A DNA stretch of 49,763 bases from Nocardioides sp. PD653-B2 (GTDB taxonomy: Bacteria > Actinomycetota > Actinomycetes > Propionibacteriales > Nocardioidaceae), in contig NZ_BDJE01000074.1 in the NCBI RefSeq assembly GCF_002117935.1, positions 1 through 49,763 of the forward strand, read 5' to 3'. Within the stretch, counting starts at the first letter, position 1. Every line of letters begins with the position of its first letter. The position numbers and the translations under genes were made by a program. The notes beneath the pieces are model-generated. The model made no database searches. It worked only from the letters and a program-made list of their open reading frames with translations, and had not been told where the DNA came from. Positions 33,266-40,191 of the stretch are shown in pieces.

Positions 33266-34726
33266 TCAGGCGAGCAGCTCGGGGTTCTCTTCGACGGTCG
33301 TCATCGCCTTTTGGGGGATCTTCTGATCGGCGATAGCTGCGTCGTGGCCAGCGTCATGGCTCTCGTGACTCCCGGAGTGCCGCTGGTGGTGGCGCCTGTT
33401 GTGCGCGGCGCCCTGCCTGGCATCGTGGTCGGTCGGGTAGTAGCCCTGGTGGCCGACGCCGGACTGCCCGAGCACGTCGACGCTCATCGCGGCCCCGGCC
33501 TGGGCGATCTTCCCGGCGGCGTGCATGCCGCCACCCAGCGTCTTGCCGGGGTGACGTACCGGGTACGTCAGGCCCCGGCCCACGCTCTTGCCGGCGCCCT
33601 TTGCCAGGGCGCCCGGGTTGGAGAGACCGGCCTTCCAGCGTCCCGAGGTCTGCGACTCGGCACCTTCCTCCGAGGAGCTGCGTCCATCGGCTGCGGTCTC
33701 GGTGGCGGCGCCGGATCCGGATCCTTCGGCGGCGTGCTTCTTGCCGCGCAGCAGCCCCGAGACGCCGCCGTTGGCGCTCATCGTGGATCGGAAGGAGGCA
33801 CCCGAGGCGGTGCCGGGGTCGACGAACGCGAGGAGCCGGAACAGCACCATCGGCATGAAGCAGGCGACCAGCATGATGATGGAGCCGACCACCGACATGC
33901 CGATGTTCGAGGACGTGTCGGAGACCTGGAGGGTCTGGCCGAAGACTTGGACGTGCTGATCGCTCTGCTGGCCGTCGGGCATCCCGGCCCAAGCGAACTG
34001 GGTGCCCATCCCCACGACGAGGGCGAGCATGGGTTCCATCAGCACGCAGGCCAGGAACCAGCGGATGGACTTCCACATCCACGACTTGGTTCCCTCAGAA
34101 AGCGCACCGGCGGCGGCGATCGGCATCGTCGCGGTCAGGATCAGCAGGGCCGCCGAGCGGACCATCATGATCACCATGTGGCCGAAGGCAGCCGGGATCA
34201 GGATGAACAGGGCACAGATGCCGAGAGTGGCGGCCTGGGTCGTTCCCGAGACCGTGTCGACGAACCCGTCGCCGGCCGCGTAGCCGGAGAAGCTGTCGAC
34301 GCCGAGCAGGCTGTTCAACAGGCCCTTGGTCAGGCCTGAGGCGGCTGCGATCAACCCTGCGCACACGCCGATCCAGCAGCACAGGACGACGCCGTACTGC
34401 ACCACACCGGCGGCGAGAGTGCCGAACCCGCGGCCGTCTTGGCGGATCACGGCCAGGCCGATCTGGCCGAACGCCACCAGCAGTGCGATGACCAGTGCGA
34501 TCCACAGGGTCACCGAGTAGAGCTTGGACAGCCCCGGGTCGGCAACGTTGGGTGTGAAGCTGTCGATCAGGCTGAACGCGGTCTTCAGCAGCCACATGGC
34601 GCCCGACCAGATCGCCATCATCATCGAGGTGAACCCGTCGGCCAGCGTCTCCTTGGCCTTGTCGCCCAACCAGTGCAGCGGGTTGAGATCGATCATCGGG
34701 ACGATGTTTGCGACTTGCGTTGTCAT
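33266..34726 (-). CDS. VirB6/TrbL-like polytopic membrane protein (486 aa)
   Basis: ATG 34726 overlaps the stop of the preceding gene. Six or more membrane segments are visible: MMMAIWSGAMWLLKTAF, YSVTLWIALVIALLVAF, GVVQYGVVLCCWIGVCAGLI, LGICALFILIPAAFGHM, SAALLILTATMPIAAAG and VVGSIIMLVACFMPMVLF. The last 170 residues are a charged, Gly/His-rich cytoplasmic tail ending HHQRHSGSHESHDAGHD. Proteins of this shape form the inner-membrane channel of type IV secretion systems. Its place between a single-pass protein and the SCO6880-like gene supports the call. Confidence 0.8.
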   Translation of the reverse strand: MTTQVANIVPMIDLNPLHWLGDKAKETLADGFTSMMMAIWSGAMWLLKTAFSLIDSFTPNVADPGLSKLYSVTLWIALVIALLVAFGQIGLAVIRQDGRGFGTLAAGVVQYGVVLCCWIGVCAGLIAAASGLTKGLLNSLLGVDSFSGYAAGDGFVDTVSGTTQAATLGICALFILIPAAFGHMVIMMVRSAALLILTATMPIAAAGALSEGTKSWMWKSIRWFLACVLMEPMLALVVGMGTQFAWAGMPDGQQSDQHVQVFGQTLQVSDTSSNIGMSVVGSIIMLVACFMPMVLFRLLAFVDPGTASGASFRSTMSANGGVSGLLRGKKHAAEGSGSGAATETAADGRSSSEEGAESQTSGRWKAGLSNPGALAKGAGKSVGRGLTYPVRHPGKTLGGGMHAAGKIAQAGAAMSVDVLGQSGVGHQGYYPTDHDARQGAAHNRRHHQRHSGSHESHDAGHDAAIADQKIPQKAMTTVEENPELLA

Positions 34727-35592
34727 GACTGTGGCACCTCCAGCCACTGGTAGCCGGCGTCGAAGGAGGCCTGGGTGCCGGGCCACAGCGAGGCGGCCGG
34801 GGCGGGCTCCTTGCCGGGGCCGATCACCCACCGGCCGCTAGAGGAACCCGAGCCGGAGCTCTGCCAGACCATGCGCTGGCAGTCCGCGGTGGCGACCTGC
34901 TGCGCCTGCCCACCGGGAAGGGTGGCGGTGATGATGTAGTCCACGCACGGGACGACGAAGTCGGATCCGACCGTGCCCTTGATGAACCCCATCTTCGGAT
35001 CCACGCTGATGGTGATCGCGTTCTGGGCGTCCGAGGACAGACCCGCCGACCCCAACAGCGCAGCCACGCCCTGCACACCGGACCACGACTCGGGAGTCGG
35101 CCCACCGGCTGCGGCCCACTTGGAGATGACGTCTTGCGCAACCGGCACCGAGGCCGAGCTCAGGGCGGTCGAATCGATCGCCGCCAACTGACCCAATGCA
35201 CCTTGAGGTGTGTGTGGGAAACCGGAGGCGACCCCGACGTCTCCCACCGCCATGGGCGGGGGGACCTCCAGGGTGCCGGTCTTCCCGGTGGACAGATCGC
35301 CACCGGGCTGAGCGGCCTCCGCTGGCGCGGTCGGGAGCGCCTTGTCGGCCAGCGCGTCCTGGGCGGAGCGACCCGAACCCGCAGCGCTGGTTCCGGCGGC
35401 GCTGGCATCGCTCGAGCCGCGGCCGGTGAGCATGTTGATCACCGACCAGGCGCCGCCGACGACCAGGGCGAGCACGACCAGTCCCGTCACCCCGAGCAGG
35501 ATCTGCAGCCGCAGCCGGCTCCACTCAGTGTCGGGGTCCGCCAGCTGGCTCGGGGAGAAGTAGTGGGCGACCCGTCGGGCTCGGGTGAACAT
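34723..35592 (-). CDS. Single-pass membrane protein, VirB8/TcpC-like by position (289 aa)
   Basis: A cytoplasmic N-terminus of about 30 residues precedes one membrane segment (LLGVTGLVVLALVVGGAWSV), then a Ser/Ala/Gly linker and an extracytoplasmic domain with strands such as AITISVDPKMGFIKGTV and VPCVDYIITATLPGG. This topology fits VirB8/TcpC-type channel proteins, but sequence similarity cannot be shown here. ATG 35592 comes one base after the previous stop. The open frame to 36471 upstream is only a shadow of other genes. Confidence 0.7.
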   Translation of the reverse strand: MFTRARRVAHYFSPSQLADPDTEWSRLRLQILLGVTGLVVLALVVGGAWSVINMLTGRGSSDASAAGTSAAGSGRSAQDALADKALPTAPAEAAQPGGDLSTGKTGTLEVPPPMAVGDVGVASGFPHTPQGALGQLAAIDSTALSSASVPVAQDVISKWAAAGGPTPESWSGVQGVAALLGSAGLSSDAQNAITISVDPKMGFIKGTVGSDFVVPCVDYIITATLPGGQAQQVATADCQRMVWQSSGSGSSSGRWVIGPGKEPAPAASLWPGTQASFDAGYQWLEVPQS

Positions 35593-35593
35593 G

Positions 35594-35932
35594 TCAGCAG
35601 CCGGATCCGACGATGCCGTTGAGGATGGCGTAGATGCACACGAACGCGATCGCGGCGCCAACGGTCCAGAACAGGCCCGAGGCGCCGATCTGAGCGGCCC
35701 GGCCCATCTGGCCGAACTTGCCCACGAGCAGCGCACCCGCCGAGGCGAACCCGCAGCCGATGATGATCGCGATGACGCCGTACTTGACCCACCCCAGAAC
35801 CTGGTCGACGTACGGTGCGACACCGTCGGGGGCGCTGGCACAGACGTTGTTGACCGGTCCCGCCTTGATGGCGGTGTGGGGGGCCGCGGCCACCAGCTGG
35901 GTGGCGACCTCGGAGATGATGTGAATGGACAT
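35594..35932 (-). CDS. Small membrane protein, VirB2/pilin-like (112 aa)
   Basis: Residues 50-110 contain two hydrophobic helices (YGVIAIIIGCGFASAGALLV and ASGLFWTVGAAIAFVCIYAIL) separated by a short basic loop (GKFGQMGRAAQ). The N-terminal part (AAAPHTAIKAGPVNNVCASA) may be exported. Size and layout resemble VirB2/TrbC-type subunits next to VirB6-like genes. ATG 35932 has GGAGAGAAG upstream. Confidence 0.7.
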   Translation of the reverse strand: MSIHIISEVATQLVAAAPHTAIKAGPVNNVCASAPDGVAPYVDQVLGWVKYGVIAIIIGCGFASAGALLVGKFGQMGRAAQIGASGLFWTVGAAIAFVCIYAILNGIVGSGC

Positions 35933-35954
35933 GACTTCTCTCCTGCTTCCTGTG

Positions 35955-36884
35955 TTAGGTCCGGTTCGCCGACTGCGGTCCGGTGATGGTGGTGATCCGC
36001 TCCAGCAGGCGCTGGGAGGGGCTCGTGAGCTGCTTGGGCAGCGGGTCCGGCCCCAGACCCGGAAGGGCCTTGGCCGCCAGGAGCGGCACACAGAGCACCG
36101 CCTCCTGCTCGTGGGCGGTGCGCAGCAGCCGACCCGCAGTGGCGAACTCGCGATCGCTCCACCGAGACGCGCCCACCACGACGACCACCACCCGCTGCGC
36201 GGCGAGGCGGTCGCTGAGCTCGGCCAGCGCCGCCTCGGTCTGGGACAGCGCGAGCTCGTAGGGGCGGGTGATGAGGACCTCGACATTCGCCGTCGCGGCG
36301 GCGACCCAGGCGGTCGGGTCGGCTGCCAGCTCGCGGGGTGTCCAGCCCACGTCCAGCACGGTCAGGTCGATCCCCTCGACGATGCGCGGGGCCGGTACAG
36401 ACGACGGGACCTTGGCGGGCTCCTCGACGCGGTCGATCAGCACGTTGGCGCCGCGGCGGCCGCGGCGCCACCCCTCGCTGGCACCGAGCTCGGTCGCGGT
36501 CGCGCCCATCAGGCCTGACCAGGCCGGAGCGGCCGCATCGAGGATCCGGGTCCGTACGCCGGCGGCATCGGCGGCATCGGCCAACGCCAGGGTGATGGTC
36601 GAGGCCCCGGCTCCAGCGTTGGCGGCACGCACCCGCACCAGCGGAGCCAGCCCGCCAGCAACCTCCACCGCAGCTGATGCCGCGGGGCCCGCGGCCGCGG
36701 TGCGCACCGGCGGTGCATCGGTGGGCGACTCGCGGTGAGCAGCCCCGGTGCCCGCGGCGTCGGTGGTCTCGAGGTCAGGCTCGGGCTGGGTGAAGCGGGC
36801 GGTGGCGAAACGCCCTGCGGCCAGCGCGTCGGCCGCGGCCTGCAGCTCACGCACCGAGAACTGGGGCGCGGTACTGGTGCTCAT
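35955..36884 (-). CDS. MinD/ParA-like P-loop protein with degenerate Walker A (309 aa)
   Basis: After a disordered N-terminus, residues about 85-110 read RAANAGAGASTITLALADAADAAG, a relaxed form of the ParA-type P-loop lacking the signature Lys pair. GIDLTVLDVGWTPREL sits where Walker B lies, and VEVLITRPYELALSQTEAAL follows as in MinD-like proteins. Similar degenerate ATPases occur in tad and transfer loci and may position the machine at the membrane. ATG 36884 overlaps the stop of the upstream 86-aa gene. Confidence 0.7.
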   Translation of the reverse strand: MSTSTAPQFSVRELQAAADALAAGRFATARFTQPEPDLETTDAAGTGAAHRESPTDAPPVRTAAAGPAASAAVEVAGGLAPLVRVRAANAGAGASTITLALADAADAAGVRTRILDAAAPAWSGLMGATATELGASEGWRRGRRGANVLIDRVEEPAKVPSSVPAPRIVEGIDLTVLDVGWTPRELAADPTAWVAAATANVEVLITRPYELALSQTEAALAELSDRLAAQRVVVVVVGASRWSDREFATAGRLLRTAHEQEAVLCVPLLAAKALPGLGPDPLPKQLTSPSQRLLERITTITGPQSANRT

Positions 36885-37141
36885 CGCGCCGTCCCAGTCC
36901 GAGCGGCCCGCAGCCGCATCGCCTCACGCAGCACCGGAGCCGGGGTGTTGCGGATGACCTCGCGGGCCTCGGCCGCCTGCTCGGCACCCTCACGCAGACG
37001 GGCGATCGCATCCTCGATCCCGGACAGCGCGTGGTCGACGTCGTGCGTGGCCACGACGTCCAGCAGCTCTGCGACAGCCTCGGCAGTAGGCGTGGCAGTC
37101 AGGTCGGAGGCACCGGCCGCGGTGTGTGCGTACTCGCTCAT
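36881..37141 (-). CDS. Small helical protein with leaderless start at box F (86 aa)
   Basis: ATG 37141 lies two bases after box F. The protein starts MSEYAHTAAGASD and is mostly helical and charged (LSGIEDAIARLREGAEQAAE). No motif is recognised. It heads the transfer-like operon that continues through the MinD-like, VirB2-like, VirB8-like, VirB6-like and SCO6880-like genes. Confidence 0.7.
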   Translation of the reverse strand: MSEYAHTAAGASDLTATPTAEAVAELLDVVATHDVDHALSGIEDAIARLREGAEQAAEAREVIRNTPAPVLREAMRLRAARTGTAR

Positions 37142-37143
37142 AT

Positions 37144-37177
37144 CGGGAGAGGCAACAGCCCCCGGTCCGGATCGGAC
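37144..37177 (-). promoter_or_regulatory. Plasmid promoter-like box F
   Basis: Minus strand: GTCCGATCC, 11 bases, TGTTGCCTCTCCCG, AT, ATGAGC at 37141. GCCCCCG (37158-37164) and CGGGGGC (37179-37185) form an inverted repeat around the first element. A palindrome GCAACTTGTTGC (37187-37198) lies just upstream. Confidence 0.85.
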
Positions 37178-37241
37178 GCGGGGGCCGCAACTTGTTGCCA
37201 GGAACATCTGGACCGACTCGAGTCGGGTACCGAGACCGACC

Positions 37242-38306
37242 TCAGGCGATCGCCTCGAGGTACCGGGGAGCGGCCTCGGCGAGCCGGGCCGCGGTCCGGT
37301 CCCGGCGCCGTCGGATCTGCCGCATCGTCACGCCGTGCCGCTCACCGACGATCCGCTGCGCCTCCTCACGCGCCCGCTTCGTCTCACCGCGCGCAAGAAC
37401 CTCGTGCTCGGTGGCCATGAGCTCGACCAGCAGGTCGATCTCGTCGACAGCGATGACGCCGACGTTGCGTGCCCAGCACAGCAGGTCGCTCAGATCCTCG
37501 ACCGGGTCCTCAACGACCGGCATCGCCAGCGCGAGGTCGATCGGGTCATCGCCTTCCACCTCGCCGACGGCGGCCTCCTTGTTGCGAGCGATCCACCCCT
37601 CCAACGACGTCGTCCGGAATCGGTCGGGGCGCTTGCTCTCCTGCTGTGCATCGGCCTGCCGGCACAGCCGCTGGCGAGCACGGTCCAGCAGGTAGCGACC
37701 CGCGCGGTTGCCCAGCTGCGGCTCAGCGCGCTTGATCTCCTCCCACACCGTGGCGTGAACATCACCGACTTCGCACAGGTCGCTCAACTGGCCGGCGACC
37801 CGGTTCACCCCTTCGGCCAACAGCACCAACACCGCCAGGGCCGCGTCGTCGTCATCGCCACCACGACGCGACCCGAGGACCGTCAGCGCAGCCACCACCG
37901 GGTAGCAGTCGTCGTCACGTCGACGCCATGCCGCGCACGCCTCATCGAAGCTCGCGAACCCGGCCAGCCGCGGCTCGACCTGCTGCCACTGCTCCCACTT
38001 CCCCGAGTACGCCAGGCCCTCAGTGACCGAGGAGGCCAGGGCGCTCTGGCCGTCGCGGCGCTCGCGCTCATCGCGGGCCGCACGCGAGGTATGGGCCAGG
38101 TCGTCGCAGTACAGGTACTCGCGCCCCGCCCGGCCCCGACGACCGCCCTCGGCGGCAGGTCGAGTGCAGCCGGGGAAGTTGCACGTGCGCACCCCGGCGG
38201 CTCCGTCGAGCGCGTCGAGGGCGTCGTTCTCGGCGGTGAACGTCGCCGACGTCGAGGCGAGGCGGATGCTGCTCTGGGCGGTAGTGGGGGTGGTGATGGC
38301 CGACAT
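37242..38306 (-). CDS. Zinc-finger and sigma/HTH-type regulator, candidate activator of the plasmid regulon (354 aa)
   Basis: ATG 38306 has GGAGG upstream. Near residue 42 CNFPGCTRP and then EYLYCDDLAH form a likely zinc-binding CC...CH motif seen in actinobacterial plasmid regulators. Residues about 110-280 are helical (ARQRLCRQADAQQES). The C-terminus holds a helix-turn-helix resembling sigma-70 region 4 (AQRIVGERHGVTMRQIRRRRDRTAARL). It lies just upstream of box F on the same strand but outside the box-led operon, as a regulator might. The sigma-like call is by pattern; a LuxR-type or other HTH protein is possible. Upstream lie six CGCCCACCA repeats. Confidence 0.6.
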   Translation of the reverse strand: MSAITTPTTAQSSIRLASTSATFTAENDALDALDGAAGVRTCNFPGCTRPAAEGGRRGRAGREYLYCDDLAHTSRAARDERERRDGQSALASSVTEGLAYSGKWEQWQQVEPRLAGFASFDEACAAWRRRDDDCYPVVAALTVLGSRRGGDDDDAALAVLVLLAEGVNRVAGQLSDLCEVGDVHATVWEEIKRAEPQLGNRAGRYLLDRARQRLCRQADAQQESKRPDRFRTTSLEGWIARNKEAAVGEVEGDDPIDLALAMPVVEDPVEDLSDLLCWARNVGVIAVDEIDLLVELMATEHEVLARGETKRAREEAQRIVGERHGVTMRQIRRRRDRTAARLAEAAPRYLEAIA

Positions 38307-38360
38307 TGCGGTCCTCCGAGAGGGCAGAGGCGATCAGGACCCGCACATGTCAGAACCGAC

Positions 38361-38469
38361 CGCCCACCACCTCGCCCACCAAGCCGCCCACCACCGTCGA
38401 GACAGCCGTCGGTGCGCGCCCACCAAGCCCGCCCACCAAACGCAAAACCGCAGGTCAGACCGCCCACCA
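38361..38469. repeat. Six direct repeats of CGCCCACCA upstream of the sigma-like gene
   Basis: Copies start at 38361, 38373, 38385, 38417, 38430 and 38461; neighbours within groups are 12-13 bases apart. They lie in the gene-free stretch 38307-38655 between two divergent genes, so they could be binding sites for the regulator encoded next to them or iterons. Confidence 0.75.
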
Positions 38470-38604
38470 GAACCCCCAGAGGCGCCCGCGAAAAAGTCTG
38501 AAAAAACTTCCGCCGCCCAGGTTGCGGACCCTCGAAATCGGCGCTCGGCGGCCCGGTCGGCGGCGTTCGCTGACCGTAAGTCGTTGACCAGCCCACCCCA
38601 TATC

Positions 38605-38633
38605 TTCCGATACACTGGCCAAGTTATCGGGAA
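38605..38633. promoter_or_regulatory. Imperfect inverted repeat before the AAA ATPase gene
   Basis: TTCCGATA (38605-38612) and TATCGGGAA (38625-38633) are inverted with one extra G; the spacer (ACTGGCCAAGT) is itself nearly palindromic. It sits 22 bases before the ATG and is a probable operator or promoter. Confidence 0.45.
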
Positions 38634-38655
38634 GTATTGGGGAAGGGTCTGATCG

Positions 38656-39855
38656 ATGCGGCGCAACATCTACAGCCCCGGAGCGGGGCACCAGCCACCA
38701 CTGCTCGTCGGCCGAGAGACGCAACTCACCAGCTGGGAGCTCATGCTCGACGAGCTGGCATTCCGCGGCCGCGTCGGCGCACGCGACCTGCTCCTCACCG
38801 GCCCTCGAGGAGTCGGCAAGACCGTCCTGATGTCCCGGTTCATCGACTCGTCCCGCCGCGCAGGCTACGAGATCATCAGCTACCAACCGGCCGTCAAACA
38901 GGCCGGCTTGGTCGCCTCGGTTGTCGCCCGCGCAGCCGAACGTCTCGACGCACAGTCCGGCACCTGGGGCAAGGTCCGACGCTCCTTCGAGAACCTCGCC
39001 GGCGTCACCCTCGGCGCCGGCGGACTCAGCGCCACCCTCTCTCTCCGCCAGGCGCCCGCCAACACCCTCACCAACGATCCGTCAGAGGTTGCTGCGGCCC
39101 TCGCCGCACTCGCTGACGCAGCCCGCGACGAGAAGCCGACCGGCGGTGTCCTGCTCGCCATCGACGAGCTCCAGGTCGCCGCCGATCCCGACCTCAGCTT
39201 CCTTGCAGTTGTCCTCCAACGCCTCAACGTCGACCACCCCGATGCACGAGTAGCGTTCGTGGCAACCGCCCTCCCCCACGTCTACGCCGTGCTCGCCTCG
39301 GCCGGTGTGACACACCCCGACAGACTCTTCCCCAGCGAGCGCATCCCCGTCGCCCTCCCGCACCAGGAGGCGACCAGTGCGATCGTCACCCCCGCCATGC
39401 AGGCCGGGGTCGTCTGGGACCCAGAAGCGGCCGCAGCGATCGTCGCGTCATCGAACGGCTACCCCGCCCACCTCCAACTGATGGCCTCCCACACCTGGGA
39501 CAACGCCGCCGACGGCACCACAACCTTGAGCATCCGCGACGCCCGGACCGGGATCGCCGCAGCGCTCGCGAGCATCGAGGTGTCAAACTTCGCCGAGATC
39601 TGGGACAAGCTTCCCGACGCCCAGCGCCGCTACCTGCACGCGCTGGCCAACCTCGGTGGCGAGGCACGCACATCCGAACTCGTCGACGCCCTCCAGGCCA
39701 GACGCGCCAGCGACCTCTCCTACCAACGTGACGAGCTCCTCCAACGAGGGGTCATCCACTCCCCCCGCTACGGCACGGTCGCACTGACCACACCCGCCAT
39801 GGCGGGGTACATCACCGCCAGGCCCATGGCAGAGCTGAGCGCGCCCGACGCATGA
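38656..39855 (+). CDS. AAA-type ATPase with C-terminal winged helix (399 aa)
   Basis: The P-loop DLLLTGPRGVGKTVLM is near residue 50, Walker B is GVLLAIDELQVA near 170, and VAFVATALPHVY serves as sensor 1. The C-terminal 90 residues (RRYLHALANLGGEARTSELVDAL) form a winged-helix-like domain. This is the Orc/Cdc6-like or MalT-type AAA ATPase often annotated as ATP-binding protein on actinobacterial elements. It may act as a DNA-linked switch; substrates are unknown. It is a single gene, divergent from the sigma-like regulator and convergent with the Tad operon, with its own operator-like repeat. Confidence 0.8.
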   Translation: MRRNIYSPGAGHQPPLLVGRETQLTSWELMLDELAFRGRVGARDLLLTGPRGVGKTVLMSRFIDSSRRAGYEIISYQPAVKQAGLVASVVARAAERLDAQSGTWGKVRRSFENLAGVTLGAGGLSATLSLRQAPANTLTNDPSEVAAALAALADAARDEKPTGGVLLAIDELQVAADPDLSFLAVVLQRLNVDHPDARVAFVATALPHVYAVLASAGVTHPDRLFPSERIPVALPHQEATSAIVTPAMQAGVVWDPEAAAAIVASSNGYPAHLQLMASHTWDNAADGTTTLSIRDARTGIAAALASIEVSNFAEIWDKLPDAQRRYLHALANLGGEARTSELVDALQARRASDLSYQRDELLQRGVIHSPRYGTVALTTPAMAGYITARPMAELSAPDA

Positions 39856-39861
39856 GGCGGT

Positions 39862-39876
39862 GCGGCCTGAGGCCGC
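39862..39876. terminator. Hairpin between convergent AAA ATPase gene and Tad operon
   Basis: GCGGCC, TGA, GGCCGC form a compact hairpin in the 21 bases between the two stops; no T-run follows. Confidence 0.5.
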
Positions 39877-40191
39877 TCAGCGGTCCGCCATGGGCGGGCC
39901 GGGCAGCACGCGGTTGAGACGATCGCGTAGCTCCCGGACCCACGCCAGCGCTTGCTGACGGTCCTCGAGGATCTCCGCCTGGTCGCGGCGCCCCGGTGCC
40001 ACCGCCGTGGGCAACCAGTCCCGAATCGCGCTCTCCAGGCCAGCGTCGAGCTGGAGCGCTCGGTCCTGCAAGATCAGCATCAGCGCCACCACAGCATTGC
40101 GGGCGGCGATTGCGTCACGCCAGCGGATCAGGAGCGGCTCATCGGGATCGTAGGACCGCCCGGGCTCGTGCCACTCGGCGCCGACTGGCAT
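39877..40191 (-). CDS. Small hypothetical protein ending the Tad operon (104 aa)
   Basis: ATG 40191 overlaps the stop of the LysM/BTAD gene (TGATG). The product begins MPVGAEWHEPGRSYDPDEPL, has a hydrophobic helix (AVVALMLILQDRALQLDAG) and a charged C-terminal helix (QQALAWVRELRDRLNRV). I do not recognise it. Tight coupling suggests it works with the preceding protein. Confidence 0.7.
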   Translation of the reverse strand: MPVGAEWHEPGRSYDPDEPLLIRWRDAIAARNAVVALMLILQDRALQLDAGLESAIRDWLPTAVAPGRRDQAEILEDRQQALAWVRELRDRLNRVLPGPPMADR

